Shown here piece by piece: positions 1 through 7,579 of a stretch of DNA of 21,529 bases (the first letter of the stretch is position 1; the number at the start of each line of letters is the position of its first letter). Source of the stretch: Sphingobium sp. (GTDB lineage: Bacteria > Pseudomonadota > Alphaproteobacteria > Sphingomonadales > Sphingomonadaceae); contig JASBTC010000279.1 in NCBI GenBank assembly GCA_030148625.1, positions 1-21,529 of the forward strand, written 5' to 3'. The translations under genes were made by a program, and so were the position numbers. The notes under the pieces were generated by a model. That model was not told where the DNA came from. It searched no databases and saw only the letters and a program-made list of their open reading frames with translations.

Positions 1-147
1 CGGGCGTTCAAGGCCGCGGGACTCGTCGCGTCGGCGACGGACAGACCCGTTCCAGCTTGTCGTGGTTCCCGAGCCGGCAGGTGTTGCCACCTGCCTCGGA
101 ACCACTCTGGAACGGGGGCCGGGCTAACCACACCGGCCTGCCTTTTT
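1..147 (+). ncRNA. 3' part of a structured RNA, family not identified
   Basis: No ORF fits this stretch, but three nested or tandem stems are visible: a short hairpin CGTCGC/GCGACG at 24-39; a long imperfect stem at 46-116 with arms CCCGTTCCAG/CTGGAACGGG, then GTGGTTCC/GGAACCAC, then GGCAGGTG/CACCTGCC around a TTGC loop; and a GGCCGG/CCGGCC hairpin at 117-138 followed by five T. The order of stems ending in an intrinsic terminator suggests the 3' end of a stable RNA running on the plus strand, with its 5' end outside the window. I looked for the SRP RNA core (GGTCAGGTCCGGAAGG) and RNase P landmarks and do not see them. 6S RNA or a piece of the split alphaproteobacterial tmRNA remain possible; so does a long 3' UTR of an off-window gene. 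Confidence 0.35.
117..147 (+). terminator. intrinsic terminator
   Basis: A six-pair G/C stem (GGCCGG with CCGGCC, ten-base loop) is followed four bases later by TTTTT at 143-147. It closes transcription entering from the left and lies between the structured RNA and the convergent arylesterase gene. Confidence 0.55.
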
Positions 148-150
148 CGA

Positions 151-179
151 CGCGGAGAGCATAGCATGGTAGCTCCGCG
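151..179. other. hairpin downstream of arylesterase
   Basis: CGCGGAG (151-157) pairs with CTCCGCG (173-179) around a 15-base loop, just past the stop codon of the minus-strand arylesterase. On the minus strand no T run follows it, so it is at best a weak or Rho-assisted terminator or an mRNA 3'-end protector. Confidence 0.3.
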
Positions 180-196
180 ATAGAAACCGGATCGGC

Positions 197-898
197 TCAA
201 TCGCCCAGCGCGCCCGCGACGACCGGCGCCACTTTCCCGACGATCCGATCGATGCCCTGCGGATTGGGGTGGATATGATCGGGCAGCATCAGCGCCGGCG
301 TGCCGACCACCCCGTCGAGGAAGAAGGGATAGAGCGTCGCGCCATAGCGCTTGGCGAGGTCGGGATAGATGCTGTTGAACGAGCCCGCATAGTCCGCCCC
401 CATATTGGGCGCCGCGAGCATGCCGGTGAGCATGATCGCAATGCCGCGCTTCTTCAGTTCCTCGCAGATCGCGGTCAGGTTCGCGCGCGTCTGTTCGGGG
501 TCGATGCCGCGCAACATGTCGTTACCGCCCAGCCCGACGATCACCAGATCGGGCTTGCGCGGCAAGCCGTCGAGCGTGAAGGCCAGCCGGGCGAGCCCGG
601 CGGCGCTGGTATCGCCCGAGACGCCGGCATTGTGGACGGTCGCCGCGATTCCGTCGGCCGCCAGCGCCTTTTGCAGGTCGGCGGGAAAGCTTTCCTGCGG
701 AAGCACGCCGTAACCGGCATAGAGGCTGTCGCCGAAGGCAACGACCAGCTTGCCGCCGTCTTCCGTCGCATTCGACGCCGGTGCCGTTGCATTGGCGTCG
801 GCAGTCACCAAATTGCCTGCGGGCGGTTCGGACGTGCAGGCCACGAGCGAGTGGACGAGCAGCGCTGCGACCGCATAGTGGGGAAACTTCAACGACAA
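197..898 (-). CDS. tesA: lipoprotein arylesterase / TesA-like SGNH hydrolase
   Basis: GDSL/SGNH esterase that hydrolyses short acyl esters or thioesters. All family blocks are present: FGDSLYAGYG with nucleophile Ser58 (numbered from the TTG start), NAGVSGDT with the oxyanion Gly, GGND, and C-terminal DHIH carrying the Asp-His pair. The N-terminus from the TTG start at 898 reads as a lipoprotein signal peptide (basic K4, hydrophobic run, lipobox LVAC with Cys21), followed by a low-complexity Ala/Asn linker, so the enzyme should be anchored in the periplasm. An in-frame ATG at 949 gives 17 extra residues but runs 34 bases into the divergent ABC gene and puts a basic, unlikely leader before the signal peptide; GGAG stands nine bases before the TTG at 898. 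A second TTG at 892 is also possible. A tesA homologue divergent from a ybbA/ybbP pair is the arrangement known in E. coli. Confidence 0.88.
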   Translation of the reverse strand: MSLKFPHYAVAALLVHSLVACTSEPPAGNLVTADANATAPASNATEDGGKLVVAFGDSLYAGYGVLPQESFPADLQKALAADGIAATVHNAGVSGDTSAAGLARLAFTLDGLPRKPDLVIVGLGGNDMLRGIDPEQTRANLTAICEELKKRGIAIMLTGMLAAPNMGADYAGSFNSIYPDLAKRYGATLYPFFLDGVVGTPALMLPDHIHPNPQGIDRIVGKVAPVVAGALGD

Positions 899-915
899 GG
901 GCGCGCGCTCCAGCA

Positions 916-1617
916 ATGACGATCGATACCGATGCCACCGATATCGCAATCCGCGCGCGCAATGTCACGCTGACGCTGGGATCGAAGGAAACGCCCGTCG
1001 AAATCCTCAAGGGGATCGACCTGGATATTGCGCGCGGGCAGAGCGTCGCGATCCTGGGGCCATCGGGATCGGGCAAATCATCGCTGATGGCGATCCTCTC
1101 CGGGCTGGAGCGCGCCAGCGACGGCGAGGTGACGGTGGCAGGCATCGGCTATCGCGCACTCGACGAGGATGCGCTGGCACGGGCGCGGCGCGGTCGCGTC
1201 GGCATCGTCCTGCAATCCTTCCATCTGCTGCCGACGATGACGGCGCTGGAGAATGTCGCGGTGCCGCTGGAACTCGCCGGCGCCGCCGACGCCTTCGCGC
1301 GCGCCGCCGCCGAACTCGAAGCGGTCGGCCTCGGCCACCGAATCAGCCATTATCCCGCCCAGCTTTCGGGCGGCGAGCAGCAACGCGTGGCGATTGCGCG
1401 CGCCGTCGCGCCGCGGCCGACGATCATCTTCGCCGACGAACCCACCGGCAATCTCGACGGCCATACCAGCGACGCGATCGTCGACCTGCTGTTCGCGCGG
1501 CAAGCGGCGGCGGGCGCGACATTGGTGATCATCACACACGATCCCGCGCTCGCCACGCGCTGCGATCGCGTGCTGGAGATGCGCGACGGCCTGATCGTGG
1601 CGGACCGCGCGGCATGA
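916..1617 (+). CDS. ybbA: ABC transporter ATP-binding protein, YbbA/LolD type
   Basis: Cytoplasmic ATPase of 233 residues in the MacB/LolD/FtsE group. Visible motifs in order: Walker A GPSGSGKS (residues 48-55), Q-loop VLQSFHLLPTM, ABC signature LSGGEQQRVAIARA, Walker B IIFADEP followed by the D-loop GNLD, and H-loop ITHD. The ATG at 916 was chosen over an in-frame ATG at 781, because the additional 45 residues are Arg/Pro-rich, unlike any ABC protein, and lie antisense to the esterase coding region. The stop overlaps the ATG of the permease gene (ATGA), so the two are translationally coupled. This class powers extrusion or release of lipoproteins or hydrophobic molecules from the inner membrane; the true cargo of YbbAP-type pumps is not settled. 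Confidence 0.93.
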   Translation: MTIDTDATDIAIRARNVTLTLGSKETPVEILKGIDLDIARGQSVAILGPSGSGKSSLMAILSGLERASDGEVTVAGIGYRALDEDALARARRGRVGIVLQSFHLLPTMTALENVAVPLELAGAADAFARAAAELEAVGLGHRISHYPAQLSGGEQQRVAIARAVAPRPTIIFADEPTGNLDGHTSDAIVDLLFARQAAAGATLVIITHDPALATRCDRVLEMRDGLIVADRAA

Positions 1618-4133
1618 CCCCGCTCGGCTGGGCCGCCTGTTGGCGGATCGCACGGCGCGATCTCCATGCGGGGTTTCGCGGGCTGAGGCTGCTGTTCGTC
1701 TGCCTGCTGCTCGGCGTCACCACCCTGGCGGCGATCGGCAGTCTGACCGCGTCGATCACCGCCGAACTCGCCGCGCGCGGGCGCGTCATCCTGGGCGGCG
1801 ACGTCGAGATCGCGATGACCCAGCGCGAGGCGAGCGCTGCGGAAAAGGCCGAATTCGGCAAATTGGGCCGACTCAGCGACACCGTCCGCACACGCGCGAT
1901 GGCGCGCGGCCCCGGCACGGGCGGCGCGGCACCGGCCGTGCTCACCGAACTCAAGGGCGTCGACACCGCCTATCCGCTCTACGGCACGCTGCGGCTGGCG
2001 GATGGCACCACCTACAAACCGCTCTCGCCCGACGAGATCCTGATCGACCAGGCCCTCTCCGATCGGCTGCTCGTCCGCCCCGGCGGAACATTGCGCTATG
2101 GCGAGGCCGAATTCCGCATCCGCGGGCTGATCGCCGAGGAGCCCGATCGCGTCGGCGAGGGCTTCACGCTCGGCCCCGTCGCGATCGTCTCGCTCGAGGG
2201 GCTTCGCCGCACCCAATTGCTCCAACCCGGCAGCCTGTTCGAAAGCAAATACCGGCTGCGCCTGTCCGCCGGCCGCGATCCCGCCGAAACGGTCGATGCG
2301 CTGGAGGCACGCCATCCTTCCGCCGGCTGGGAATATAAGGACCGCGACCGCGCCGCGCCGGGCGCCAGCCGCTTCTTCGAACGGATGGGCCAGTTCCTGT
2401 CGCTCATCGGCCTCGCCGCGCTCGTCATCGCAGGGATCGGGGTCAGCAACGGCGTCGCATCCTATCTGACGCTCAAGCGCAGCGGGATCGCCACGCTCAA
2501 GATCCTGGGCGCGACATCGGTGGATATCGCGCGCATCTATCTGATGCAGATCGGCGCGGTCGCGCTGCTCGCGATCGGCTGCGGCCTCGCGCTCGGCGCG
2601 ATCCTGCCGATCGCAATCGTCACGCTGGCGCAGGATCTGCTGCCCGTCCGGCCCGGTATCGCGGTCTATCCGCTGCCGCTCGCCACCAGCGCCGCCTATG
2701 GCGCGCTGATCGCGCTCGCCTTCGCGCTGCCACCGCTCGCCCGCGCGCGGACATTGCCCGCCGCCGCCCTGTTCCGCGCCGCCGTCGACGATGCCGCCCG
2801 GATCGATCGCCGCACCCTCACCTGGGTCGCGCTGCTCGCCGCGCTCGTCGTCGCGCTGGCGACGGGTACCGCGCGCGAGCCGCTGTTCGCGGCGATCGTG
2901 CTGGCCTCGGTCGGCGCGGTGCTGGTGCTGCTGCTTGGCATCGGCTGGGCGATCCGGCGCGTGTCGCAGCGCCTGCCGCGCCCGAAACGGCCGCTGTTGC
3001 GGCTGGCGCTCGCCAATCTTCATCGCCCCGGCGCGCAGACCGTCGCGCTGGTCATCGCGCTCGGCCTGGCGCTCACTCTGTTCGTGACACTCGCGGGCAT
3101 CGAGACCAGCCTGAATGCGGAGATCACCCGCACCGTCCCCGAAAAGGCGCCCAACCAGTTCGTGCTCGATATCCCCTCGGGCGAACGTGCGCGCTTCGAG
3201 GGGGTGATCCGGCGCGAGGCGCCGGAGGCCGAGATGAACATCGTGCCCTCGATGCGCGGCACGATCGTCGCCTATGGCGGCCAGCGCGTCGCCGATCTCG
3301 CCGAACTGCCCGAGGGCGCCTGGTTCCTGCGCGGCGAACGCGGCGTGACCTATAGCGAAAGCCTGCCGCAGGGCAGCGAACTGGTCGAGGGCCGCTGGTG
3401 GCCCAAGGGCTATGCGGGGCCGCCGCTCGTCTCGCTCGATCGCGAGGCCGCGACGATCATGAAGGTCGGGGTCGGCGACACGCTGATCGTCAGCGTGCTC
3501 GGCCGCGAGATCGAGGCCAGGATCGCCTCGCTACGCGAGGTCCATTGGGACACGATGGGCTTCAACTATATCCTCGTCTTCTCGCCCAGCGCGCTCGCAG
3601 GCGCGCCGCACAGCCTGACCGCGACGATCAGCATGGACAAAGGCCATGACGGCCCGGTCTCGCGCGCGCTGCTCGCCGCTTTCCCCTCCGCCTCGATCAT
3701 CGCGGTCAGCGAGGTGATCGGGCAGGTCCGCACCATCCTGGACCAGATGGCGACCGCGATCCTGCTGTCGGCCTCGGTCGCGATCCTGGCGGGCATCGCG
3801 GTGCTGGTCGGCGCGATCGCCGCCTCGCGCCAGGCGCGCAGCTACGACAGCGTCATCCTGAAGACGCTGGGCGCGACGCGCGGGCAGATATTGGCGGCGC
3901 AGGCGATGGAATATGGCCTGCTGGCGGCGCTGCTCGCCTCGGTCTCGCTCGGCCTGGGCATCGCCGCCGCCTGGTATGTGATCGTGCGGGTGTTCGAATT
4001 CGGCTGGGCGCCGGACTGGTGGGTCGTGCTCGGCACGCTGGGCGCCGGCGCGGTGCTCACGCTCGGCATCGGCCTGCTCGGATCGCTGCCGCTGATGTCG
4101 GTTCGGCCGGCACAGGCGCTGCGGCGGCTGTAG
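1614..4133 (+). CDS. ybbP: ABC transporter permease, YbbP/FtsX type
   Basis: Inner-membrane permease of 839 residues, the usual size for YbbP-like proteins that carry two FtsX domains in one chain. An N-terminal membrane segment (about residues 22-46) precedes a large periplasmic domain; three helices of the first FtsX domain follow at about 260-385, then central helices around 400-510, a second periplasmic domain, and the last FtsX helices at about 715-830. The chain ends with the family-typical MSVRPAQALRRL. Its ATG overlaps the TGA of the ATPase gene, so the two form one complex with two ATPase subunits per permease. Function is inferred from family and from the neighbouring esterase gene. 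Confidence 0.92.
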   Translation: MTPLGWAACWRIARRDLHAGFRGLRLLFVCLLLGVTTLAAIGSLTASITAELAARGRVILGGDVEIAMTQREASAAEKAEFGKLGRLSDTVRTRAMARGPGTGGAAPAVLTELKGVDTAYPLYGTLRLADGTTYKPLSPDEILIDQALSDRLLVRPGGTLRYGEAEFRIRGLIAEEPDRVGEGFTLGPVAIVSLEGLRRTQLLQPGSLFESKYRLRLSAGRDPAETVDALEARHPSAGWEYKDRDRAAPGASRFFERMGQFLSLIGLAALVIAGIGVSNGVASYLTLKRSGIATLKILGATSVDIARIYLMQIGAVALLAIGCGLALGAILPIAIVTLAQDLLPVRPGIAVYPLPLATSAAYGALIALAFALPPLARARTLPAAALFRAAVDDAARIDRRTLTWVALLAALVVALATGTAREPLFAAIVLASVGAVLVLLLGIGWAIRRVSQRLPRPKRPLLRLALANLHRPGAQTVALVIALGLALTLFVTLAGIETSLNAEITRTVPEKAPNQFVLDIPSGERARFEGVIRREAPEAEMNIVPSMRGTIVAYGGQRVADLAELPEGAWFLRGERGVTYSESLPQGSELVEGRWWPKGYAGPPLVSLDREAATIMKVGVGDTLIVSVLGREIEARIASLREVHWDTMGFNYILVFSPSALAGAPHSLTATISMDKGHDGPVSRALLAAFPSASIIAVSEVIGQVRTILDQMATAILLSASVAILAGIAVLVGAIAASRQARSYDSVILKTLGATRGQILAAQAMEYGLLAALLASVSLGLGIAAAWYVIVRVFEFGWAPDWWVVLGTLGAGAVLTLGIGLLGSLPLMSVRPAQALRRL

Positions 4134-4151
4134 CGTCCACCCTCTCTCCCT

Positions 4152-4241
4152 TGTCATTCCCGCGTATGCGGGAATCTAGCTTCTTCTTCTTTTCCTGAAA
4201 CTGCATGGAAAAGCTGGATTCCCGCGTGCGCGGGAATGACA
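4152..4241. repeat. long inverted repeat, two CATTCCCGCG palindromic units
   Basis: Two 30-base units face each other at 4152-4181 and 4212-4241. Each contains its own palindrome ATTCCCGCG..CGCGGGAAT, and between them CTTTTCC (4189-4195) pairs with GGAAAAG (4207-4213). The whole can fold into one long hairpin. It sits between the convergent permease and AcnX genes, so as RNA it could act as a bidirectional stop or 3'-end stabiliser. It looks like a REP-type intergenic repeat; copy number in the genome cannot be judged here. Confidence 0.8.
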
Positions 4242-4252
4242 GGAAGGGATCT

Positions 4253-4678
4253 TTAAGCAGGATCGATCATGATCCGGGCTTGATTGCCTTCCGTCTCGAT
4301 CGACAGCGCCGCTCCATCCACGAGCACGGGCCAGGCCTCCGCCTCGACCACGATCAACGGAATCTCGATTCCATAAAGATCCGCCGCAACGAGTGCGCCG
4401 ATCGTCAGGATCGGATCGTGCAGCCCCAGGATCAGCGCGGCGGGCGCGACGCCGGCGCGCGCGGCCTCGACCAGCGCGCTCGACGAGGACGAGGATCCCC
4501 GTGCGCTGCGCATCGCGACGATGCGCCCCGCGATCGCCAGCCCGCATTGCGGATGCGTCCGGTCGATGATCGCGCCCGTCCGCAGATCGAGCCCGCCCCA
4601 CAGGCTGAGCGGCTCGTCGAGCAACAGCAGCGGCCCGGCGGCGCGGCCCGGCGTCAATGCCCGTGCAGCGATCAGCAT
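4253..4678 (-). CDS. aconitase X small subunit (DUF126 swivel domain)
   Basis: 141 residues matching the swivel-domain subunit of the AcnX dehydratases. Diagnostic features are PLSLWGGLD (residues 23-31) followed by TGAIIDRTHPQCG, and the serine-rich loop RGSSSSSS (60-67), where the family places its substrate-binding/catalytic Ser. The start overlaps the end of the large-subunit gene (ATGCTGA), which indicates coupled synthesis and a 1:1 complex, the two-chain form of AcnX. It is the last gene of the leftward operon and ends just before the inverted repeat. Characterised AcnX enzymes dehydrate cis-3-hydroxy-L-proline in bacteria or mevalonate 5-phosphate in archaea; which applies here, if either, is unknown. 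Confidence 0.88.
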   Translation of the reverse strand: MLIAARALTPGRAAGPLLLLDEPLSLWGGLDLRTGAIIDRTHPQCGLAIAGRIVAMRSARGSSSSSSALVEAARAGVAPAALILGLHDPILTIGALVAADLYGIEIPLIVVEAEAWPVLVDGAALSIETEGNQARIMIDPA

Positions 4679-5916
4679 GGCGGCGCGACCCGGCCGAGTT
4701 CGGCCGAACGGATGCAGCGTTCGAGCGTCATCAGCCCCACGCGCCGCTGAAGATTGCCGGGGCCGTAATGCGCATATTTGGCGGAGGTCGTCAGGATCGC
4801 GCCCTGGGTGTTGCGGACGACAGGCGCCAGATAGGTGCAGGTGTCGACGACAATGCGCGCGTCGAAACGGCGCAGCGGGGCGAAGGCCGGATCATGCTCC
4901 ACCGCCGCCGCGATCTCGCGCGAGGTCGAGACATAAAGAGCAACGCCTTCGGCCGGGCCGTGCCCATCGAGCGCTGCATTCAATATCCGGAATTCGTCGA
5001 GCGAATAATGCGGCGTGCCCAGGCAGACCGCCGCCACCGCCTCCCCCTCGGCCACCGGACACAGCCGGGAAACGGCGTCGTGAAGGTCGGCGGCCGGAAT
5101 CGCGATCTCGGCAAGCGACGCGCGCGCAGCTTCCAGCGCCGCCCATTCGGCTTCGGGCGTCACCCCTTCGGCATGGAACAGCGCGAGCGAGCCCGATGAT
5201 GCGCCTGCAGCGCCCAGCGCCTTCAGTTCATCCTCCGTGGCGTCCCCCGGGACACCCCTCACCAACGGAACTAGGCCCGGCGCCCGCTGGCCGATCACAT
5301 AGCCGAGCGCCGCGAAATACAGGTCGCGCGGCAGCCCGGCCGCCTCCGGCCCCGGAACGCCGACGATGCGTTGCGGCCTGCGATTCTCGTCGCGATGAAG
5401 CCCGGCAAGCGGCACCCGCCCGGTCAGTGCGGCGCAGAGATCGGTGAAATCGCCATAGCGATCGGTGCGCGCGCCGAGCACCGAGTTCACGAAGACGATC
5501 GCGTTCGATTCGGCCCAGGCGACATGCTCGCCCGGCCGGGGGCGGACCATGCGCTGATAGGGCGCGCAGGTCAGCGTCGCGATGCAGCCGAGCCGTTCGT
5601 GCAGCTCGGTCAATTCCCGCTGCGCGTCGAGCAGTTCGGGTGGGCCGCAATGCCAGCCGGGATGGACGACATCGACCGCCGCGACGTTGAGCGTCGTCGG
5701 CACGCGCACCCGCCCGCCCAGATCGACGAAGCGGCGCGCGAAATCGATGCTGGACGGGCCATGATACAGGCAGCCGTCGATATGCGCGGATTCGATCGAC
5801 ACGAAACAGGGTGCGCCGCCCGCTTCGCCATAGCGGACAAGCATCGCCATCGCGCGCGCCGCCGCCGCGCCATGATCGCCGCCCAGCAGCGCACGGTCGA
5901 CCGGCTCCAGTTCCAT
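4672..5916 (-). CDS. aconitase X large catalytic subunit (DUF521)
   Basis: 414 residues, the catalytic Fe-S half of an AcnX dehydratase. Family landmarks: GCLYHG (48-53), VPTTLN (72-77), TLTCAPY (Cys117), AWAESNAIVFVNSVLGART (134-151), VCLGTPHYS (Cys298), VDTCTYLAPV (Cys360) and TSAKYAHYGPG (377-387). Cys117, Cys298 and Cys360 are the likely cluster ligands by motif position (inference). The ATG at 5916 overlaps the stop of the BKACE gene by one base (TGATG); longer in-frame extensions would lie inside that gene and have no family resemblance. The product acts with the DUF126 subunit to remove water from a hydroxy acid or hydroxy-amino acid. Its close coupling to BKACE, SDR and thioesterase genes is not the usual hydroxyproline-catabolism setting. 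Confidence 0.9.
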   Translation of the reverse strand: MELEPVDRALLGGDHGAAAARAMAMLVRYGEAGGAPCFVSIESAHIDGCLYHGPSSIDFARRFVDLGGRVRVPTTLNVAAVDVVHPGWHCGPPELLDAQRELTELHERLGCIATLTCAPYQRMVRPRPGEHVAWAESNAIVFVNSVLGARTDRYGDFTDLCAALTGRVPLAGLHRDENRRPQRIVGVPGPEAAGLPRDLYFAALGYVIGQRAPGLVPLVRGVPGDATEDELKALGAAGASSGSLALFHAEGVTPEAEWAALEAARASLAEIAIPAADLHDAVSRLCPVAEGEAVAAVCLGTPHYSLDEFRILNAALDGHGPAEGVALYVSTSREIAAAVEHDPAFAPLRRFDARIVVDTCTYLAPVVRNTQGAILTTSAKYAHYGPGNLQRRVGLMTLERCIRSAELGRVAPPC

Positions 5917-6815
5917 CAGCCAGGCTGCCGCAATTTCAGGATCTCGCGCGTCTCGGCGGGCGTGGCGACGCTGTAGCCGCCAATGGAATTGACGATCGAA
6001 TAGGCGCGCTCCACCAACTGGCCGTTGGTCGCCCATACGCCGCGCGACATATAGAGATTGTCCTCCAGCCCGACGCGGATATTGCCGCCCAGCAGCAATG
6101 TCTGCGCCAGCATCGGCATTTGTTCGCGGCCGATGCCGAAGGCGCCCCAATGCGTGCCAGGCGTCATCAGGCCGCGCTGATAGAGGATGGTGTCCACGCC
6201 ATGCGGCGCCGCCCATTGCACGCCCAGCACCATCTGCATCATCGGTGGCCCGTCGATCAGCCCCTCCTCGACCAGCTTGTTGCCGAACAGGATATCGCCC
6301 GCGCCGAACACTTCCAGTTCGGGTTTCACCCCCGCCGCCTTGAACCGCTTGGCCATCGCGCGCAGCGTGTGGGTGGGGCTGAAATAGATATATTCGGTCG
6401 GCCCCTCGACCTGGTTGTTGGTGACGATGTCGAGCGTCGCGATCTCGGGCAGCAATTCCTCTACATGCGCGACGCGCTCATCGACGCCGACCACGTCGCT
6501 GCCCGGCAGCATATGCCCTTCCCGCTCCGGATCGGGCAGGAAATAGGCACCCATGCCGCAGGTCAGGTTGAGCACGATATCGGTGCCCGTCTGGCGGACC
6601 CGATCGACCACCTCGCGGAAATGCGCGCGATCGCGATTGCCTTGGCCGGTTTCCGGATCGCGGACATGGATATGGACGATGCTGGCCCCGGCGGAGGCCG
6701 CCTCGATGCACGCATCGGCGATCTGCTCCGGCGTGATCGGCATCGACGGATGCTTGGGGTTGAAGGGCGCGCCGCCGGTGACCGCGCAGGTGAGGATCGT
6801 CTTGTTGCCGCTCAT
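5916..6815 (-). CDS. beta-keto acid cleavage enzyme (BKACE, DUF849)
   Basis: 299-residue TIM-barrel enzyme of the BKACE family, which condenses a beta-keto acid with acetyl-CoA and splits it to acetoacetate plus a new acyl-CoA. Zinc ligands are visible as HIH (His48, His50) and Glu251 in VGLEDNLY, the same pattern as the His-His-Glu site of 3-keto-5-aminohexanoate cleavage enzyme. Other family segments are VHIHVRDPETG (47-57), LNLTCGMG (82-89) and PELEVFGAGD (165-174). Known members handle dehydrocarnitine, 3-oxo-5-aminohexanoate and others, so the substrate is open. The ATG at 6815 has GGAAGA about eight bases upstream and lies two bases after the SDR stop. The upstream SDR (making a keto acid) and thioesterase (using an acyl-CoA) fit directly on either side of this reaction. 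Confidence 0.93.
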   Translation of the reverse strand: MSGNKTILTCAVTGGAPFNPKHPSMPITPEQIADACIEAASAGASIVHIHVRDPETGQGNRDRAHFREVVDRVRQTGTDIVLNLTCGMGAYFLPDPEREGHMLPGSDVVGVDERVAHVEELLPEIATLDIVTNNQVEGPTEYIYFSPTHTLRAMAKRFKAAGVKPELEVFGAGDILFGNKLVEEGLIDGPPMMQMVLGVQWAAPHGVDTILYQRGLMTPGTHWGAFGIGREQMPMLAQTLLLGGNIRVGLEDNLYMSRGVWATNGQLVERAYSIVNSIGGYSVATPAETREILKLRQPG

Positions 6816-6817
6816 GC

Positions 6818-7576
6818 TTATTCTTCCCATTCCATGTTGCCGCTGACGGCGATCGTCTCGCCGGTGATCTTCCGGCCCGCGTCCGATGTGATGAACTCGA
6901 CCATGTCGGCGAACTCGCTCAGCTCGACCTTGGTGCGCAGCGAGACATATTTGAGATAGTCGTTCTCGATGTCCTCGAAGCTGCGCCCCGTCGCATCGAC
7001 ATTGCGCTGGACGATGAAGCGGAACCGATCGTTGTTGATGATGCCGGGCAGGATCGCGTTGCAGCGGATGCCGAACGGCCCCAGTTCGCGCGCGCTGTTC
7101 TTCGTGAGCCCCTCGACCCCTGCCTTGGACGCGATATAGGGTGCGCGATACGGGATCCCGGTGCGCGTCGAGCAGGTCGAGAAATTGACGATCGACCCGC
7201 CGCCATTGGCCTTCAGCATCGGCACGGCGCGCTTCATGCAATAGAACATGCCGGACAGGTTGACGGCGATGGTCTTGTCCCACTCGTCCTCGTCGATCTC
7301 CTCGATCGGTGCGCGTGGCCCGGCCATGCCGACGACATTGACGAGGATCGACAGGTCGCCGATCGACGCACGGACATCGTCGAACAGCCGGTCGACATCG
7401 GCGCGGACACCGACATCGACGGCGCTGCCGCTCAATCCCGGATTGGCGTCGAGCGTCGCCTGCACCGCATCGGCGCGGATGTCGCAGATATGGACCTTAT
7501 ATCCCTTGCCCAGAAACCGTTCGGCGATGGCGCGGCCGACACTATCGCCCGCGCCGGTCACGAGGACTCGTTCCAT
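6818..7576 (-). CDS. short-chain dehydrogenase/reductase, probable beta-hydroxy acid dehydrogenase
   Basis: 252-residue classical-size SDR. The nucleotide-binding loop is TGAGDSVG (7-14), in which the middle Gly of TGxxxGxG is Ser12; Asp32 at the end of strand 2 suggests NAD(H) rather than NADP(H). The structural NNAG is NVVG (80-83), followed by catalytic Asn106, Tyr147 and Lys151 (YIASK). The position 13 residues before Tyr, normally Ser, is Thr134 in FSTCS, flanked by Ser133 and Ser136. The chain ends ETIAVSGNMEWEE. GGGAG lies eight bases before the ATG, inside the end of the thioesterase gene. By position next to BKACE it most likely oxidises a 3-hydroxy acid to the 3-keto acid; that role is inferred. 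Confidence 0.92.
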   Translation of the reverse strand: MERVLVTGAGDSVGRAIAERFLGKGYKVHICDIRADAVQATLDANPGLSGSAVDVGVRADVDRLFDDVRASIGDLSILVNVVGMAGPRAPIEEIDEDEWDKTIAVNLSGMFYCMKRAVPMLKANGGGSIVNFSTCSTRTGIPYRAPYIASKAGVEGLTKNSARELGPFGIRCNAILPGIINNDRFRFIVQRNVDATGRSFEDIENDYLKYVSLRTKVELSEFADMVEFITSDAGRKITGETIAVSGNMEWEE

Positions 7577-7579
7577 AGT

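Noticed and set aside
1350..3023. 557-codon open frame antisense to the ABC ATPase and permease
   Set aside because: Shadow of the permease; charged low-complexity translation, no start signal or family resemblance.
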